A DNA stretch of 64,000 bases from contig CM077597.1 of NCBI GenBank assembly GCA_039654915.1, forward strand, positions 85,314,001 through 85,378,000. Direction: 5' to 3'. A program made the translations under genes and the position numbers. Source of the stretch: Aquilaria yunnanensis (Eukaryota > Streptophyta > Magnoliopsida > Malvales > Thymelaeaceae). The notes under the pieces were generated by a model. It was not told where the DNA came from. It made no database searches and was given only the letters and a program-made list of their open reading frames with translations. Of the stretch, positions 12,345 to 24,050 are shown piece by piece (position 1 is the first letter of the stretch; each line of letters starts with the position of its first letter).

Positions 12345-12570
12345 TGTGCTGAAATATAGTCGCGAGATTTAAACAAAAGTACAGCCATGTATTGTCTTGT
12401 GTTCCCTCATGTTTGTATTTGTTTTGAATAAATTAATGTTGCCCATGTTTGGCGTTATCATTATTTCTCACTCACGTCTCCTTCTTTTGGGTTTAATTGT
12501 TTGTCGCCGAAAGAATATATATTGCAAATTTGAATTACTATTGCTAATTAAGGATGGCGGGTTGTGTTTT
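12345..12570 (+). repeat. 3'-UTR-like segment, copy 2 (possible remnant of a tandem paralogue)
   Basis: Collinear with 9841-9990, including AGTCGCGAGATTTAAACAAAAG, GAATAAAT and ATGTTGCCCAT. It then has extra sequence before a matching ACTATTGCTAATTAAGGAT. No coding exon is visible upstream. The simplest reading is a partial tandem duplication of the gene's 3' end. The alternative is a fragment of a deleted second gene copy. Confidence 0.65.
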
Positions 12571-13904
12571 CCCTAACTTTTTATTTAAAATAGTGGGATC
12601 TAATAGAAAATTAAAGTGTGGTTCATAATATTTTTGCACACTTTTTACTCAATTCTTACAAATAAAAGTAGGGTCCATGGACGCCCCTTTGGTGTACACG
12701 AGCCTGCCTCTGTCAATGAAATATGGAAAAGATAGATGAGATATTCATGTTATATAAAATATAAAAGAAAAAAATTTCATTTTAGCCCATAAATTTTATA
12801 TTCCTTATCACTTACCTCATTGGCCTTATCTTATGTCCAAAAAAGTTATTAATTTTTTTATATGTTTAAGGAGAAAATAGAGACAAAAAAAAATTAAAAT
12901 TCTAGTTGGTAAAATATATGAAAGCTCATGAATTAGTATAGGGCTTCTGATATTCTAATTATAAGTGGAGGGAAGAGACTCACTCATTTTTTTTTGTTAA
13001 GGTAAAATAAACACATTCTTTTGCTCTAATAGGTATTATGAAAATTATGGGGATCTGCTAAAAAATTAAAGTCAGTCTAATTACTAAATTATATGTCACT
13101 TATTAATATCTTTCTAAAAAAAGGGACCCCATACTATATATACATATAAATTCGCCACTACGGTTCAAGAATCTTAATATCTAGTTTAGGAAGTGGGTAT
13201 TATACATAGAACGTTATTCTCCAGTTCCAATGAAGATTTGGGCATAGAGGCATGAGCAAGGAGAAAAGAAGTCTGAGCATGATAATATTGGGCTGAGGAA
13301 TTGTGTAAGGAGGTGGTGGAGAGAATTGAGGAAGTAAATTAGGAGAGTGATGACAAAGATTTAAAAAATTTCCATAGAAGGGTTGAGAGACTTTCAATCA
13401 AGGTGAACAATTGATTTGTCTATCCCCTGAAATCAGGAAGGCGTCGAGTTGTACTTCGATAACTGAGCTTGGTAGCCAGAGACACAATTATTTTGAGTGA
13501 TCTCTATTTTCTAAAAAATCATACCACTGTTTATACTTTTCACCATAAAAATTTGGGGTGGATTACATTTCCCCCCTTTTGTTACTTTTTACACTTTCTC
13601 GTCAAGTGTGAAACCTATTGTTACCTCTTGTTTTTTCAATACTGTACAGGCTAAAACTCTTTTATTAGGAAATCTAAATTTAGTAGAAGATAATTATGGA
13701 ACAGAATTACTAATAAAATAGCAAATAAAACCGATAAAAGAGTCTACAAAATTGATAAAAACATAGGCAAATCAATAAAAAGAATGACAAAAACTAATAA
13801 AAGACAGCTAGGAACTAATTGTTCATCAAAGAAATTAGTTACTTTTTCACCAATAACTGTTTGTTCTTTTAACTCAATGAGATTTTTATTCTTTTATTAT
13901 TAGT
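12571..13904. other. AT-rich intergenic DNA, nothing recognised
   Basis: No domain-bearing frame, terminal repeat or RNA gene was found. The small frames at 13200-13397 and 13469-13654 have no recognisable motif. A run at 13670-13815 is rich in short A/T words repeating AATAAAA. Confidence 0.5.
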
Positions 13905-14345
13905 TGACAAATTTGAAGCAAAAATAAAAAATAAAAAATTACTTTTAGAAGAATAAAAATAAAAAATTGAAATAAAACAAAGAATATAATGTATACGGAT
14001 TTTAAAAAAAAGTAAACTAAAAATAGAAGGAATAAACTTGGGAACAAAACACTGACAAAGTTAAATACAGAAATAAGATGAAAAAGTGGAAAAATATTGG
14101 AAAGGGAAAAAATGGAAAAGCAAAAAGTGAAAAAAATGAAAAAGACAATAAAAAATAAAAATGGAAAAGGAAAATAAAATGAAAAAATGAAAATAAAGAA
14201 AACACTAAATGAAAAATAAAAAACTGGAAAAATAAAATAAAAAAACTCGGAACAATATACAAAAAATTCTGAAACAAAGAAAGAAAATAGAAAAAAAAAA
14301 ACAGGGTAAAAAGTAAAAAAAGAAGTGGAAAAATGTGGAAAAAAA
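13905..14345. repeat. Strand-asymmetric, A/G-rich low-complexity tract
   Basis: About 440 bases are dominated by purines on the plus strand (runs such as AAAAATGGAAAAGGAAAATAA). The minus strand therefore reads as Phe-rich pseudo-proteins. Low complexity and absence of any motif argue against coding. Confidence 0.85.
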
Positions 14346-14480
14346 CCAACTTCCGCAATACCTTTGGTCACTCTGCCAAATCCAACGGTTTAGCTTAAAT
14401 GGACCGAAAATCTATGGGTATTAAATGCATGTCCTGTAGCACATATCTAGCAGGTGCACACAAATCTGACATTTTTCTTT

Positions 14481-14922
14481 GGGTAAATTATAATTTATCC
14501 CCTGAGATTTAAGTGAAATTACAATTTACCCATTCTATTTCAGAAATATACACTTTACCTCCTACTTTTTTAATACAGTCCGACAGTAATATTTGAAATC
14601 ATAATTTATTCTATACAGTAGTTATCTTTAAATAATTTCAATTTATATGGTATTTTTTTTAGACATTTAAAAAATAATTTTTTAAAAACTAAAAAAAATA
14701 CAAAAAGAAAAAAAAAATAATTTAAAATTTTCATTTACTGTAAAAAAAAATACCACACAGATTGAAATTACTAGATGATACCTATCATAATAACTAAATT
14801 AAGATTTCAAAATTTGCTGTCGGACTGTATTAAATAGGAAGAGGGCAAAGTGTATATTTCTGAAATAGAAAGGGCAAAGTGTAATTTCACCTAAATCTTA
14901 AGGGGCAAATTGTAATAGTCCC
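14481..14922. mobile_element. Foldback/MITE element with long terminal inverted repeats (Mutator-type TSD)
   Basis: The left arm (14481 to about 14680) and right arm (about 14740-14922) are inverted copies. GGGTAAATTATAATTTATCC faces GGGACTATTACAATTTGCCC read from the other end. Inside, TTTCAGAAATATACACTTT and AATACAGTCCGACAG occur in both arms. The flanks are TTTTTCTTT (14472-14480) and TTTTTCCTT (14923-14931), a 9-bp near-duplication typical of Mutator-like insertion. The 442-bp element has no coding capacity. A transcript would fold into a long hairpin. Confidence 0.85.
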
Positions 14923-15719
14923 TTTTTCCTTTTAACCTTTTCCTTTACAATTTAGATAAGAGGAGTGATGTGTGAGACTGGAACTCTTACACCATTTTCT
15001 AGCCATTGATTATGACTAAATCTAATTGGTAAAAATGCACCATTATTACAAAAATTAAGATATAATTTTTAACAATATCCTTTCCTTTTTCTCTACAAAA
15101 TTTTCTCCCCATGAATTTCATCCACGCCAATGTGTCTTCTTTCCTATTGCTTTTCATACCAAACCCAATTTTGTTTCTTCCACCATGCTACATCAAAAGA
15201 AAGCAAACTTCAGAACATTCGCTAGACAACTACAATTTCATTCCTTTCTTGCTCAAAAGTTTCCCATCCCATCACCCATTACTCTCTTCTTCCCCACTAC
15301 TCATCAAACACAATTCTTCTTCTTCTTCGGATTACCTAAAAAGTAATTCTTCTTCTTCAACCACACTACATGAAAGTATTGTTGTACTTCAGAGAAACAA
15401 AACACAACAGAGTTGATAGTGGGGATTTCCAATCATGATTGGTCAGTAGTTTCTCTCTTCAATTGTTTGATTTTTTCTTTCGTTAATTGGGGAGCAATTC
15501 CATTTCGTGAAAGTTTTTAATATCAATGGGAAAGGCAAACTAAAGGCATGTAACTTCATCTTATTTTAGTTTATTTTTCTATAGTTACCCAAACTAAGAT
15601 TATAATTAAAGTCAAATTCTAGTTCTTTTTTTAGGAATTTTAATATTCACATGGTTTGCTAAGAATGTGATTAATTAGTTTTTCTTTTCCAAATCAATGA
15701 ACCATATGTAAGGCAAGAG

Positions 15720-16510
15720 TTTGATTTCTTAGATAGCTCTGAGATATTTTACAAAGCTTTTGCTAAAGAAAAGGGCTTTGGAATTTGAGTTCGATCAAGT
15801 AAAAAAAAAGCTCATACTGATGATGTGATCAACTACATGTTTGTTTGTTGTAATGAAGGCCAACATATGCCAAAAGGTGGAAAAAACCAAAACGATGCTA
15901 GAAAAATTAAAAAGAAGAGCTCAATAATGAGGACCGGTTGTGAGGCATTACTTAGGGTGGTAAGAGCTAGAAAAGATAAAACTTGGGTTGTAAAATCATA
16001 CATAAATTTTCACAACCATAATTTGGTTAGTCCTAGAACTGTTTGCTTTTTAAGATGCCATAACAGAATGACACCAGCAGCAAAAAGCCTTGTTGAAAAT
16101 TTTGATGGAGAGGGGCTTTATACCAAAAAGATAGCAACACTATTTAAAAGTGCTAAACGTGGATTTACTAATAGAAATTGTTGGAATCACTTAAGAATTT
16201 TATGGAAATTAAACCTTGATATGCGAAATGCTTAAACAACTTCAAGTTATTTCTAGAAAAAGGAAGTTGAAACACAAACATATTTATGCAATTTAATGCG
16301 ACGATGATGCACACATGGTCAATTTATTTTGGGTGGATGTTCAAGCTTGATTGTCATGTGAGTACTTTGGAGTTGGTATTACACTTGATACAAATTATAA
16401 GACAAATAAATATAGTATGTCATTTGTACCATTTGTAAGGTTGAAAAATGTCACGGGCTCTACAGAACCTATAGCAACTAAGGTTTATAAGAAGTTTACA
16501 TATGGGCCTA
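15720..16510 (+). pseudogene. FAR1/FHY3-type DNA-binding domain and start of MULE transposase
   Basis: The largest open part (15825-16235) reads through a WRKY-GCM1-like zinc finger. It has a Cys-Cys pair in YMFVCC, then MRTGCEALLRV, then KTWVVKSYINFHNHNLV, giving the family's C...C...H-x-H pattern. Downstream, out of frame, are FWVDVQA and TNYKTNKYSMSFVPFV, matching the start of the MULE/FAR1 transposase domain. Stops after 16235 and near 16520 break it. FAR1-type domains occur both in Jittery-like MULE transposases and in domesticated light-signalling factors. The TIRs here point to a transposon. Confidence 0.82.
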
Positions 16511-16859
16511 AAGAAATCTAAAAGGAAAAAGGTGATGACTAATTAATTGTCATGTTGTTTTATTTGCTTTTAGGTTTTTTATTATCCTATTTCATTTTCA
16601 ATCCCATGTTCATAGAACATGGTAGAAGTAGCTAGTAGTGGAGTCAATTGAGATATTCAGTTTTTTTATTCTTGAAAACTTGCTATATTTAATTGTGAAA
16701 ATATGTTAGAATAAGGAGTTAAGTTTCACCTAAATTTGGTTCCTAAAGAGATCGAAGGGTTCTCTCCAACGAGCCTTTAACTCCAACATCAATATAGGTA
16801 AAACAGAAAGAAACACTCTCAAATTCAATTCATTATCCGAGTCCCAACAAGATTTTGTT

Positions 16860-17190
16860 CTTCAACGCCCCATAACTCGATCTTTATCCCAGGACCATAA
16901 CACTAACATATGCATATCTTTATCTCACACTTGAAAGGAAACCTTTTATAATATGCATGAAAGCTTCTCACAAAATTTTTTCTTTATATGCCAAAGACAT
17001 AAGTGATGTTGAATTTGCTAAAACACCTTTCTTAGAGCTATTCTAATAGATGCATCTTGTTCAATAATGATAGTTACAAGCTTTTTCCTATACATTGCTT
17101 GAAGCCAAGTTTCATTTCAAATCACCAAACAAACCTTTGCCCAAACTCATCTTGTAGAAAAGCATTACCAAACATAATTGACTGACAATA
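16860..17190 (-). pseudogene. MULE transposase core fragment in reverse orientation
   Basis: On the minus strand, broken frames include TWLQAMYRKK, VTIIIEQDASIRIALRKVF and LCLWHIKKK. These match the central part of MULE/FAR1-family transposases: the 'TIITDQD' catalytic Asp region and the following 'H-x-LCLWHI' motif. It lies opposite in orientation to the N-terminal half at 15720-16510, so the transposase of this element has been rearranged. Stops and frameshifts are frequent. Confidence 0.72.
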
Positions 17191-17746
17191 ATGGTTTGTT
17201 ATGGTCCCGGGATAACAATCAAGTTATGGGCCATTGAAGAGCAAAATCAAAATGATATATTTTATAAAAATATCTTGAAAACCTGCCATAATCAAAATGA
17301 ATCTAAGACCTAAATCCAAAGAGGAGACAAGCATTGGCTCACTAAATGAATCAAGATCTCTTCTCTGACATTGTTATCTTTGATATCTCTTTGTTGCCAT
17401 AAGTTTAGATCTCTTCACTACTTTTGTTAGCCAAAATCACTAACCGATCATAGTTGCAGTTGTCCAATGAAGGTTTTGAACTCTGCAATTTCTTTTGACA
17501 TAGTTTGATGGAAGAAAGAAAAATGGGTTTGATACGGAGAGCAATGGGGAAGAAGACAAGTGAGGAAGAAGATGAGTCGGCATGAGCGAAAGACATTGAG
17601 AGCAAATTTTAGAGTAAAAAGGGAAAGGATATTATTAAAAATTATATCTTAATTTTTATGATAACGGTGTATTTTTAACCACTAGATTTAGTCATAATCA
17701 GTGGCTCAAAAATGGTGTAAGACTTTTAATCTTACACCAGTATAAA

Positions 17747-20040
17747 TGTGTAAAGGCTCTCCAAGTAATTTTCCCAGCTTGAATGCCGAGGTATGTAAAT
17801 CCTTAGTTATGTTCCTCAAATAATTTTTATTAAGCAAAGAAAACAAGCTAAGTAAGGTTAAGTTGAGTTCCAAAATGTAATTGGTACCTAAAGGGCAAAA
17901 GGACATAATGATAATTTTGACCCAAGTCAGTGGCATGATCATAAATTCTATGAAATTAGGTTCATGCAAGCATTTTGAGATAAATAAGTTAAGGCCATAA
18001 GTGTTTCTAGCCATTTAAACTAAAAGTGAAGGTTGAGGGTGAAAAATGCACTAAGTGATAAACTAAGCTATTATGTCTTATAATGGCGTAAATGACTTCA
18101 GGGTAAAGTGTTTGGATAAGAAAAACCTTTCAATGGTACAAAGGGGTGATGGTGTGGGAAGAGTTTAAGTGACCTAAGTGAATAAAAGCTAAAGTTGAGG
18201 GTCATAGTAACAAGTGCAAGAGAATTAGGCTAGATGGGCATAGTTGGTTATATTTTGAAGTGATGAAAACTATTCATCATCTCCTCGATCTACGATTTTC
18301 GTGGATCTCTCTCCTCCATACCTTTGCATCTTCAAACCTTCCAAATAACCCAAAATTTCATGAAATTTGAAGGTCCCAAAGCCATCCTAATAAGCCATTA
18401 GCTCATTTTTTATGGAATTCGGGCATTTGAGCTTGGTTTTGCAAATTTTTGGTTCAAATCCTAAGGTAAGTGTCTTTGATCCTCGTGGGTTATTTCTAAT
18501 CTTGTTAAGTGGTTAGAAATGGTCCTAATTTCATGCCATTGGTGTCGAATTTTGTTGAATTCAAGTTTAGAACTCAAAGGAACTTTATTAAACTCAAATG
18601 TGCTTATTGCTTGCTTCTTGCTTTAAGGATTATTTGAGGTAAGGGATTTAAGTTAATTCAACTTAAATAATGCATATAAATGTAGTATTACATGTAGGAA
18701 TGAAGTAGAAACAAGTCCCATGTGAATTGGCTTTGGGAATGAAAGATTAAGCAAGTTTTGTGCAGGATAGCACACTATCAGGCAATGTTGGAAGGTATTG
18801 GCGATGCATTAGTGACGCGTTGCCGTGGTGACGCAAATTGGTAGTGCATCATCGTTGACTTTTCTGAAAACCCAAGAACTAATGCCTTTGACGAAGTGTC
18901 ACCAAGGGCATCACGAAGGCATAAATCCTTCAAGCTTGAAGCACCTCAATGATGTCTCAATATCTCAGTTATCATCCCTATGCCATTCTAAGATGATCTT
19001 TAGCCTCGGTTGCATCTAGAATTCATTCCTATGTTGGAAATTATGCATTATTTAGGTGGTAGCTAAGTGGTGTGGTTAAGGTAGGGTAAGGAATTGTGGC
19101 TAAAAGGGTTAAAGTGCTTAAGTTGCTAATAGAGCACTAAGGGGATTAAGGTGGGTTTCAAATTCTTTGTTGGCCCATGTAGGAGGTCTTAGACCTTCAT
19201 GCAATAAAAAGGATACCTAAAAAGATCCTAACCAAACCCCGTGGTTTGGCAAGTAAGCCACTAAGAAGCTCTAAGCTGAGCTCTAAGAGCTTGGTAAGTT
19301 GAACAACATAAGGCAACTACCCTGCATAATAAGTTAAGGGAAGAGATGGGTAAGAGGGGAGTAAGTGACGACTTACTCTAAGTAGCTGATTAAAAGCAAG
19401 TAAGGGTTGAGTAAGTGATGAGTTACTCCAAGGTGCTCATAAGAGGATTTTACGGGGTTGGTTAAGTTCTAGCATAGGATAAGAGAGCTAGTATTCGAGT
19501 ACTTCAGCCGTAATAACTCACAGCAAGTATAGCACCTATGGGTGTAAAGAAGTCATAAGTGCATTTGCATGTGCATATTTCATTCATCCATTCATCCATC
19601 TATTATTTGCATTATTTGTTGTCCTTATTTTTGTTTTTGGTTGTGTTGTTGGTTGTTTGTTGTTCTGTATGTTGTATATATATATTTGCTTGTTGTGCCA
19701 TGCATGCTTGCATTTGTTTCCCCTGTAGGTGTCGAATCCCTTATTAAGTACTCACCCTTCAAGTGTTGTGTAGTTTTTAACCAAGTTAGTTAGGCTTAAT
19801 AGTTGATAAGGGGTAGCTTTTAAGGCTAAGTTTTATTGGTTTGCAAGTATTCTCTAGGTAGGAAACCTCAAGTTTCTAAGCTACTTGTAGAATCTGCTAG
19901 TACTAACCAAGGTGTTTGCTTTATAATTTGAGCCTAAGTGAGTAGAAGGAAAGTATGACTCATCACTTAAAGCTAGTTTGCTTGGGTGAAGAGTTAAGGA
20001 TGGATCTTAGGAGGCATATGTTGCTTCTTTTATATGTATG
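17747..20040 (+). mobile_element. Diverged, 3'-truncated LTR related to the young gypsy family B
   Basis: Begins TGTGTAAAGGCTCTCC, matching TGTGACAGCTCTCC of the family B LTR. It stays collinear for about 2.2 kb: CCTCAAATAAT, GAGTTCC, GAATTCATTCCTA, GGGGATTAAG, GACGACTTACTC, GAGTACTTCAGCCG. The CpG palindrome region of family B is here a decayed GATTGGCGATGC-like and GTGACGCGTTGCC patch (18790-18840). The 3' end is lost where copia sequence begins near 20040-20100. Reading frames inside are not genes. Confidence 0.82.
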
Positions 20041-20099
20041 ATATTTTTATACAAAGAGATTGCTTCTACTGGTGTTTGATTATGTGGTCTATCTTGGTG

Positions 20100-21735
20100 A
20101 AAATGATTATGACATCGGTCATGTAATCGATCCAATTAAAAGCTGTATCTAGTCATCAAAAGGATCTATGGTAGGATGCAATAAAGGATGAGATGCAATC
20201 TATGCAACACAATCAAGTGTGGCAGCTTGTTGAGCTACTTGAGGGCTATAAACCCATTGGCAACAAAGGGGTGTTTAAGACTAAAAGGGATCCTAATAGA
20301 ATGATTGAGAGGTTTAAAGCTAGACCGGTTGCCAAAGGGTACACTCAGATAGAAGGAATTGACTATGTTGATTTGTTTTCTCCTACATCCTCTAAAGACT
20401 GTTTTCAAGTCATTATGGCACTTATAGCTCATTATGATTTAGAGTTACACCAAATGGATGTTAAAATTATCTTTTTAAATGGGAACAAAAAAGAAAAAGT
20501 CTATATGAAATAGCCTGAAGGTTTTAAGGTAGCTGGTGAAGATCATATGGTATATAGACTATTAAAGTATATTTATGGTCTAAAGCGAGCTTCCCATCAG
20601 TAGTACCTAAGGTTTGATATGGTAATTAGCTCGTTTGGTTTTGTGGAAAACCAAGTCAATAGATGCATATATCACAAGGTTAATAGGAGAAAAATTATAT
20701 TTCTGGTTCTTTATGTGGATGATATTTTGCTTGTAACAAATGACCTAGGCATGCTTCATGAGGTTAAGTAGTTTTTGTCTAGGCAATTTGACATGAAGGA
20801 TCTTGGTGAAACATATTTTCTTCTTGGAATTGAAATGCATAAGGACAGATCTCAGAACTTGTTGGGTCTCTCTAAAAAATCATACACTAAATGCATATTA
20901 AAGCGATTGAATATGTAAGACTGTAAACGTTGAAATTTGCCAATTGTTAAAGGTGAAAACTTGAGCTTGGTGCAATGTGCTATGAATGATTTTAAGAAAA
21001 AAATGCATAAGGGATGTGCCATATGCTAGTGTTATTGGTAGCCTAATGTATGCACAAGTTTGCACTAGACCATGCATCTCATTTGTAGTAGGCCTCCTAG
21101 GACATCGCATTTGTAGTAGGTATTTTAGGAAGATACTTGTCAAATCTTGGGCATTACCATTGTGTTGTTGCAAAAAAAGTCTTGAAATACTTAAAGGAAA
21201 CCAAAGACTACATTTTGACTTATAAAAGGGTTAAGAATCTTGAACCCATTGGTTATACTCATTTTGACTATACCAGCCACAAAAATGATAGAAAAACTAC
21301 ATTATGGTACATTTTCATGTTGGCAAGTAGTGCAGTTTAATGGGGAAACGTCAAACAGACAATTGTGACCTCTTCAACTATGCATGCTAAGTACATAGCA
21401 TGTTTTAGAGCTTCCACACAAGCTGCATGGTTGCAAAATCTCATCACTAAAATGTCTATTGTGGTTTCCATTGCAAAGCCCATTCGATTATGCTGTGATA
21501 ATATTGCAGTAGTGTTGTTTTGCAAGAATAATAGAAATATATCTTGGGCTAAGCATTTGGAAGTCTAATATCTAACTATTACAGAGCAAGTAAGAAAATG
21601 TGAAGTTGTGATTGAGCACATTGGAACTGAGTATATGATTGTCGATCCTCTAACAAAGTGACTTCTCCCTGAAAGTTTTAGAGGCCATGTTACTAATATG
21701 GAATTACTAGAGTTCTTTGATGCACTTGGTTAGTG
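20100..21735 (+). pseudogene. Ty1/copia pol remnant: reverse transcriptase and RNase H
   Basis: The RT N-terminus is at 20190-20513 (WQLVELLEGYKPIGNKGVFK, then ARPVAKGYTQIEGIDY and LHQMDVK). After stops come LVLYVDDILL near 20705-20740, the copia YVDD active site, and FDMKDLGE. RNase H follows at 21137-21568 (CHKND-like region, SSTMHAKYIACFRAS, AWLQNL), ending in IEHIGTEY...DPLTK near 21660. At least seven stops or frameshifts break it. The 5' LTR, gag, protease and integrase are missing. Confidence 0.92.
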
Positions 21736-21739
21736 AGCG

Positions 21740-22368
21740 TCATATGTAATTGCTTTACTACTTTATTTTGAATATAGATTTGACTTGTGTAATTTTTTAA
21801 GACATTTTATAATGAATCATGTTTTTCAGTCAAAAAGTTTCTTCATTATGAAATGTTTTAAAATCTTAACATGAGTGTCAATCTTAAGCAAAGGCCTGGG
21901 GCATTACTAGTTGTAGCCTTGTGGTTGTATGTCTTATGTAACACATAAAGGGTCATCTCGAGATGAGTAACGTTATAAAGACATACAAGCTCAATAAAGA
22001 GCAATAAAGGATTTCTCTGGCGTGTTTGTGTTATTTAAAGAGAGAAATCAATGAGATCGGTAAGTAGACAACAATGTAATTAGATCATAAGGTGAAGGTT
22101 ATTGTCACTTGCTACACTTTCACATCATATTCATGTTGGAAAGGTATATTAATAAGTCTAACCATGGAAGGTCCTATGCATTGTTCAATAATGCAGTTGC
22201 CACCATTATTTGCCATTGAAAGCCTTATTTGATGGAATGGTATCTGGAGTTGTTTCATAATCAATTATTTTTTAAATAGCATGTGCATAGAGTTTCTCAA
22301 TTGTCTTAATCCAATAAAATTGTTTTATTTTCAAAATAATTGATAATTAATATGCCCAAGTGGAAGAA
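21740..22368 (+). other. Copia 3' untranslated region with polypurine tract
   Basis: Non-coding sequence between the end of RNase H and the 3' LTR. It ends in AAGTGGAAGAA immediately before TGTTGG at 22369, the usual copia polypurine-tract/LTR junction. No other feature seen. Confidence 0.7.
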
Positions 22369-22812
22369 TGTTGGAATTTTTTTATATGTGGCCTATATTA
22401 ATTGTATGTGTTTTTTTAATCTGATTAAGGATTGAAATTGGTCAAATGAAACATAGATGACCCATATGATAATTGATCTAAAGATAGGTTAGTGACTCCA
22501 ATTATGATAAAAGATGTGAGTTTATTTAAGTACGGCCCAATAGAGTCTATGTGACTAATGATAGATAGGCCCATGAACTTCTGTATAATAAGAGAGTTAG
22601 GTCCCTCCCTTAGCTAAGTGATGATACAAGTTTTCCATCTATTGGAAGAGCTGCTCACTAGAATAAGAGAGAAGACTCATTCATTCATTTATCTTGTTTC
22701 CGTTACGTTCATTGATGAAACCTAAATTAGGTCAAATCTTTTATTTGTTCCTATTTAATTTATATGATTATATGCTTTCATGTATGATCCTTGTAGGCTG
22801 AAAAACTCAACA
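22369..22812 (+). mobile_element. 3' LTR of the broken copia element (444 bp)
   Basis: Starts TGTTGGAATTTTT after a polypurine tract and ends CTCAACA. It is collinear with 47425-47870 (446 bp), another LTR of the same family. The 5' LTR is missing, so no target duplication can be tested. Confidence 0.85.
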
Positions 22813-23118
22813 GAAAGATGATGCACCATGAATGATGTGTGGTATAGTGTAACACCGGCTCCATCGTGAGAACAGGAAAAATTTGTGGGAACAATGAAAG
22901 AGGTGGGACTTACCACATTTTGCAATTGATTGAAATTCTATTTTTAATGTTAATTCCGTAAAATATAATGCGATATGCTTAACATTATCAGTATTAAAAA
23001 CATTAGTTTGTAAATTGAATGTTAGTGGAATGTTAGTAGGAGCATGTGCACCATAGTAGGTGCTTTACTATACATTGAGAACCTATGAGGTCTCAGTGAA
23101 TTGTTCAATCTATTGGGG
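22813..23118. other. Intergenic stretch, nothing recognised
   Basis: AT-rich DNA with no domain-bearing frame. A short GTGTAACACCGGCTCC word near 22855 resembles an LTR start, but no matching second end was found. Confidence 0.4.
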
Positions 23119-23830
23119 ACAAATTAATGAGAATGAGTGGAAGAAAGAAAAAGACTAAGAAATACAATGTCTCCCTCCTAACTATACACAGAGCTACTGG
23201 GAAAAAAGGCCAAATGTGAAAACTTAAGTTAGTTATACCTGTTTTTCTAAAAAAAATTAAAATCCCCTTAATACGATTTAGTTGACTGTGATAGGTGTTG
23301 GTGCAAGTCGTCTTTGCTCATAGGATTACAATTGTTTAATTGATAACTTGAGAGCCTTAGGTTAAATTAATTAAGTTTTATAACGACATTAGATTGTTTG
23401 ACTTTTAGGTTTGTGAAACGTTTCTTGCAGTTTTAATTGTGCGGTAAACATTAAAGATATTATTTTAAGATGAAAATATTAAATATAATTTTTTAAAATT
23501 TTATATTTATTCCAATTATTTTCATTATAATTTACCAAATGTAATTAAAGTATATTGATAAATGTATTCTACTTTGGTAAAAATGAAAGATTAAAATATA
23601 AAAATTATATTGAATCTCAATGATGTTAAAATTTATTAATCAAATTTTATTCTTAAAAATAAAAAATAAGAAAATAAAATAAAATCTATTTAAAAATTTT
23701 TATACCATTTATTTTTTATTTTATACATGTATATGATTTAAAATAAAATAAGAAAATATATTTTTCCCCTAACCCAAGTATCATACCATGTGGTATATGC
23801 AGTAAATGGCAAAAAAAAAAAAAGTACACA
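23119..23830. repeat. Direct duplication of non-coding DNA, unit 1
   Basis: Starts GGGACAAATTAATGAGAATG and is collinear with 24051-24690. Shared words include CCCCTTAATACGATTTA, CAAGTCGTCTTTGCTCA, ATTGTGCGGTAAACATTAAA and TATTATTTTAAGATGAAAA. The copies are clearly diverged by substitutions and indels. No coding potential. Confidence 0.85.
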
Positions 23831-24050
23831 TTTTTTGGTCTTTTACATGGAAAATTAACAAAATGTAAAAATATATGTATCACATACCATATGCCTGTGT
23901 CCAATGAACTTTTAGAAACTTTAGTGGATAATCCAAATAATCTAATATTATTACAAAAATTCTAATCTATAAAGCTCTCAAGTTAATTGTTACCTTGAAA
24001 AATATAATTTTTATAAAAAAAAATGACTTAGAATTTGTATATTGTCGTTG

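Larger units (their letters stand above)
14965..17740. mobile_element. Mutator-like element (MULE) with about 280-bp terminal inverted repeats
   Basis: Sequence from about 14965 to 15237 is an inverted, diverged copy of about 17450-17740. Examples are CTTACACCATTTT, TGATTATGACTAAATCTA and AAAATTAAGATATAATTTTTAA in both arms. Between the arms lie a FAR1-type DNA-binding region on the plus strand and a MULE transposase remnant on the minus strand. I could not define the flanking 9-bp duplication, so the outer edges are approximate. The reading frames inside the arms (15111-15416 plus, 17405-17605 minus) are mutual inverted copies and probably not genes. Confidence 0.8.

Noticed and set aside
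13886..14371. A 161-codon minus-strand Phe-rich, membrane-like reading frame
   Set aside because: It is produced by an A/G-rich low-complexity tract. Overlapping frames are equally open and no family pattern is present.
15111..15416. A 101-codon Ser-rich secreted-like protein
   Set aside because: It lies in the left inverted repeat of the MULE and is mirrored, with changes, by the minus-strand frame at 17405-17605. It is more likely transposon end sequence.
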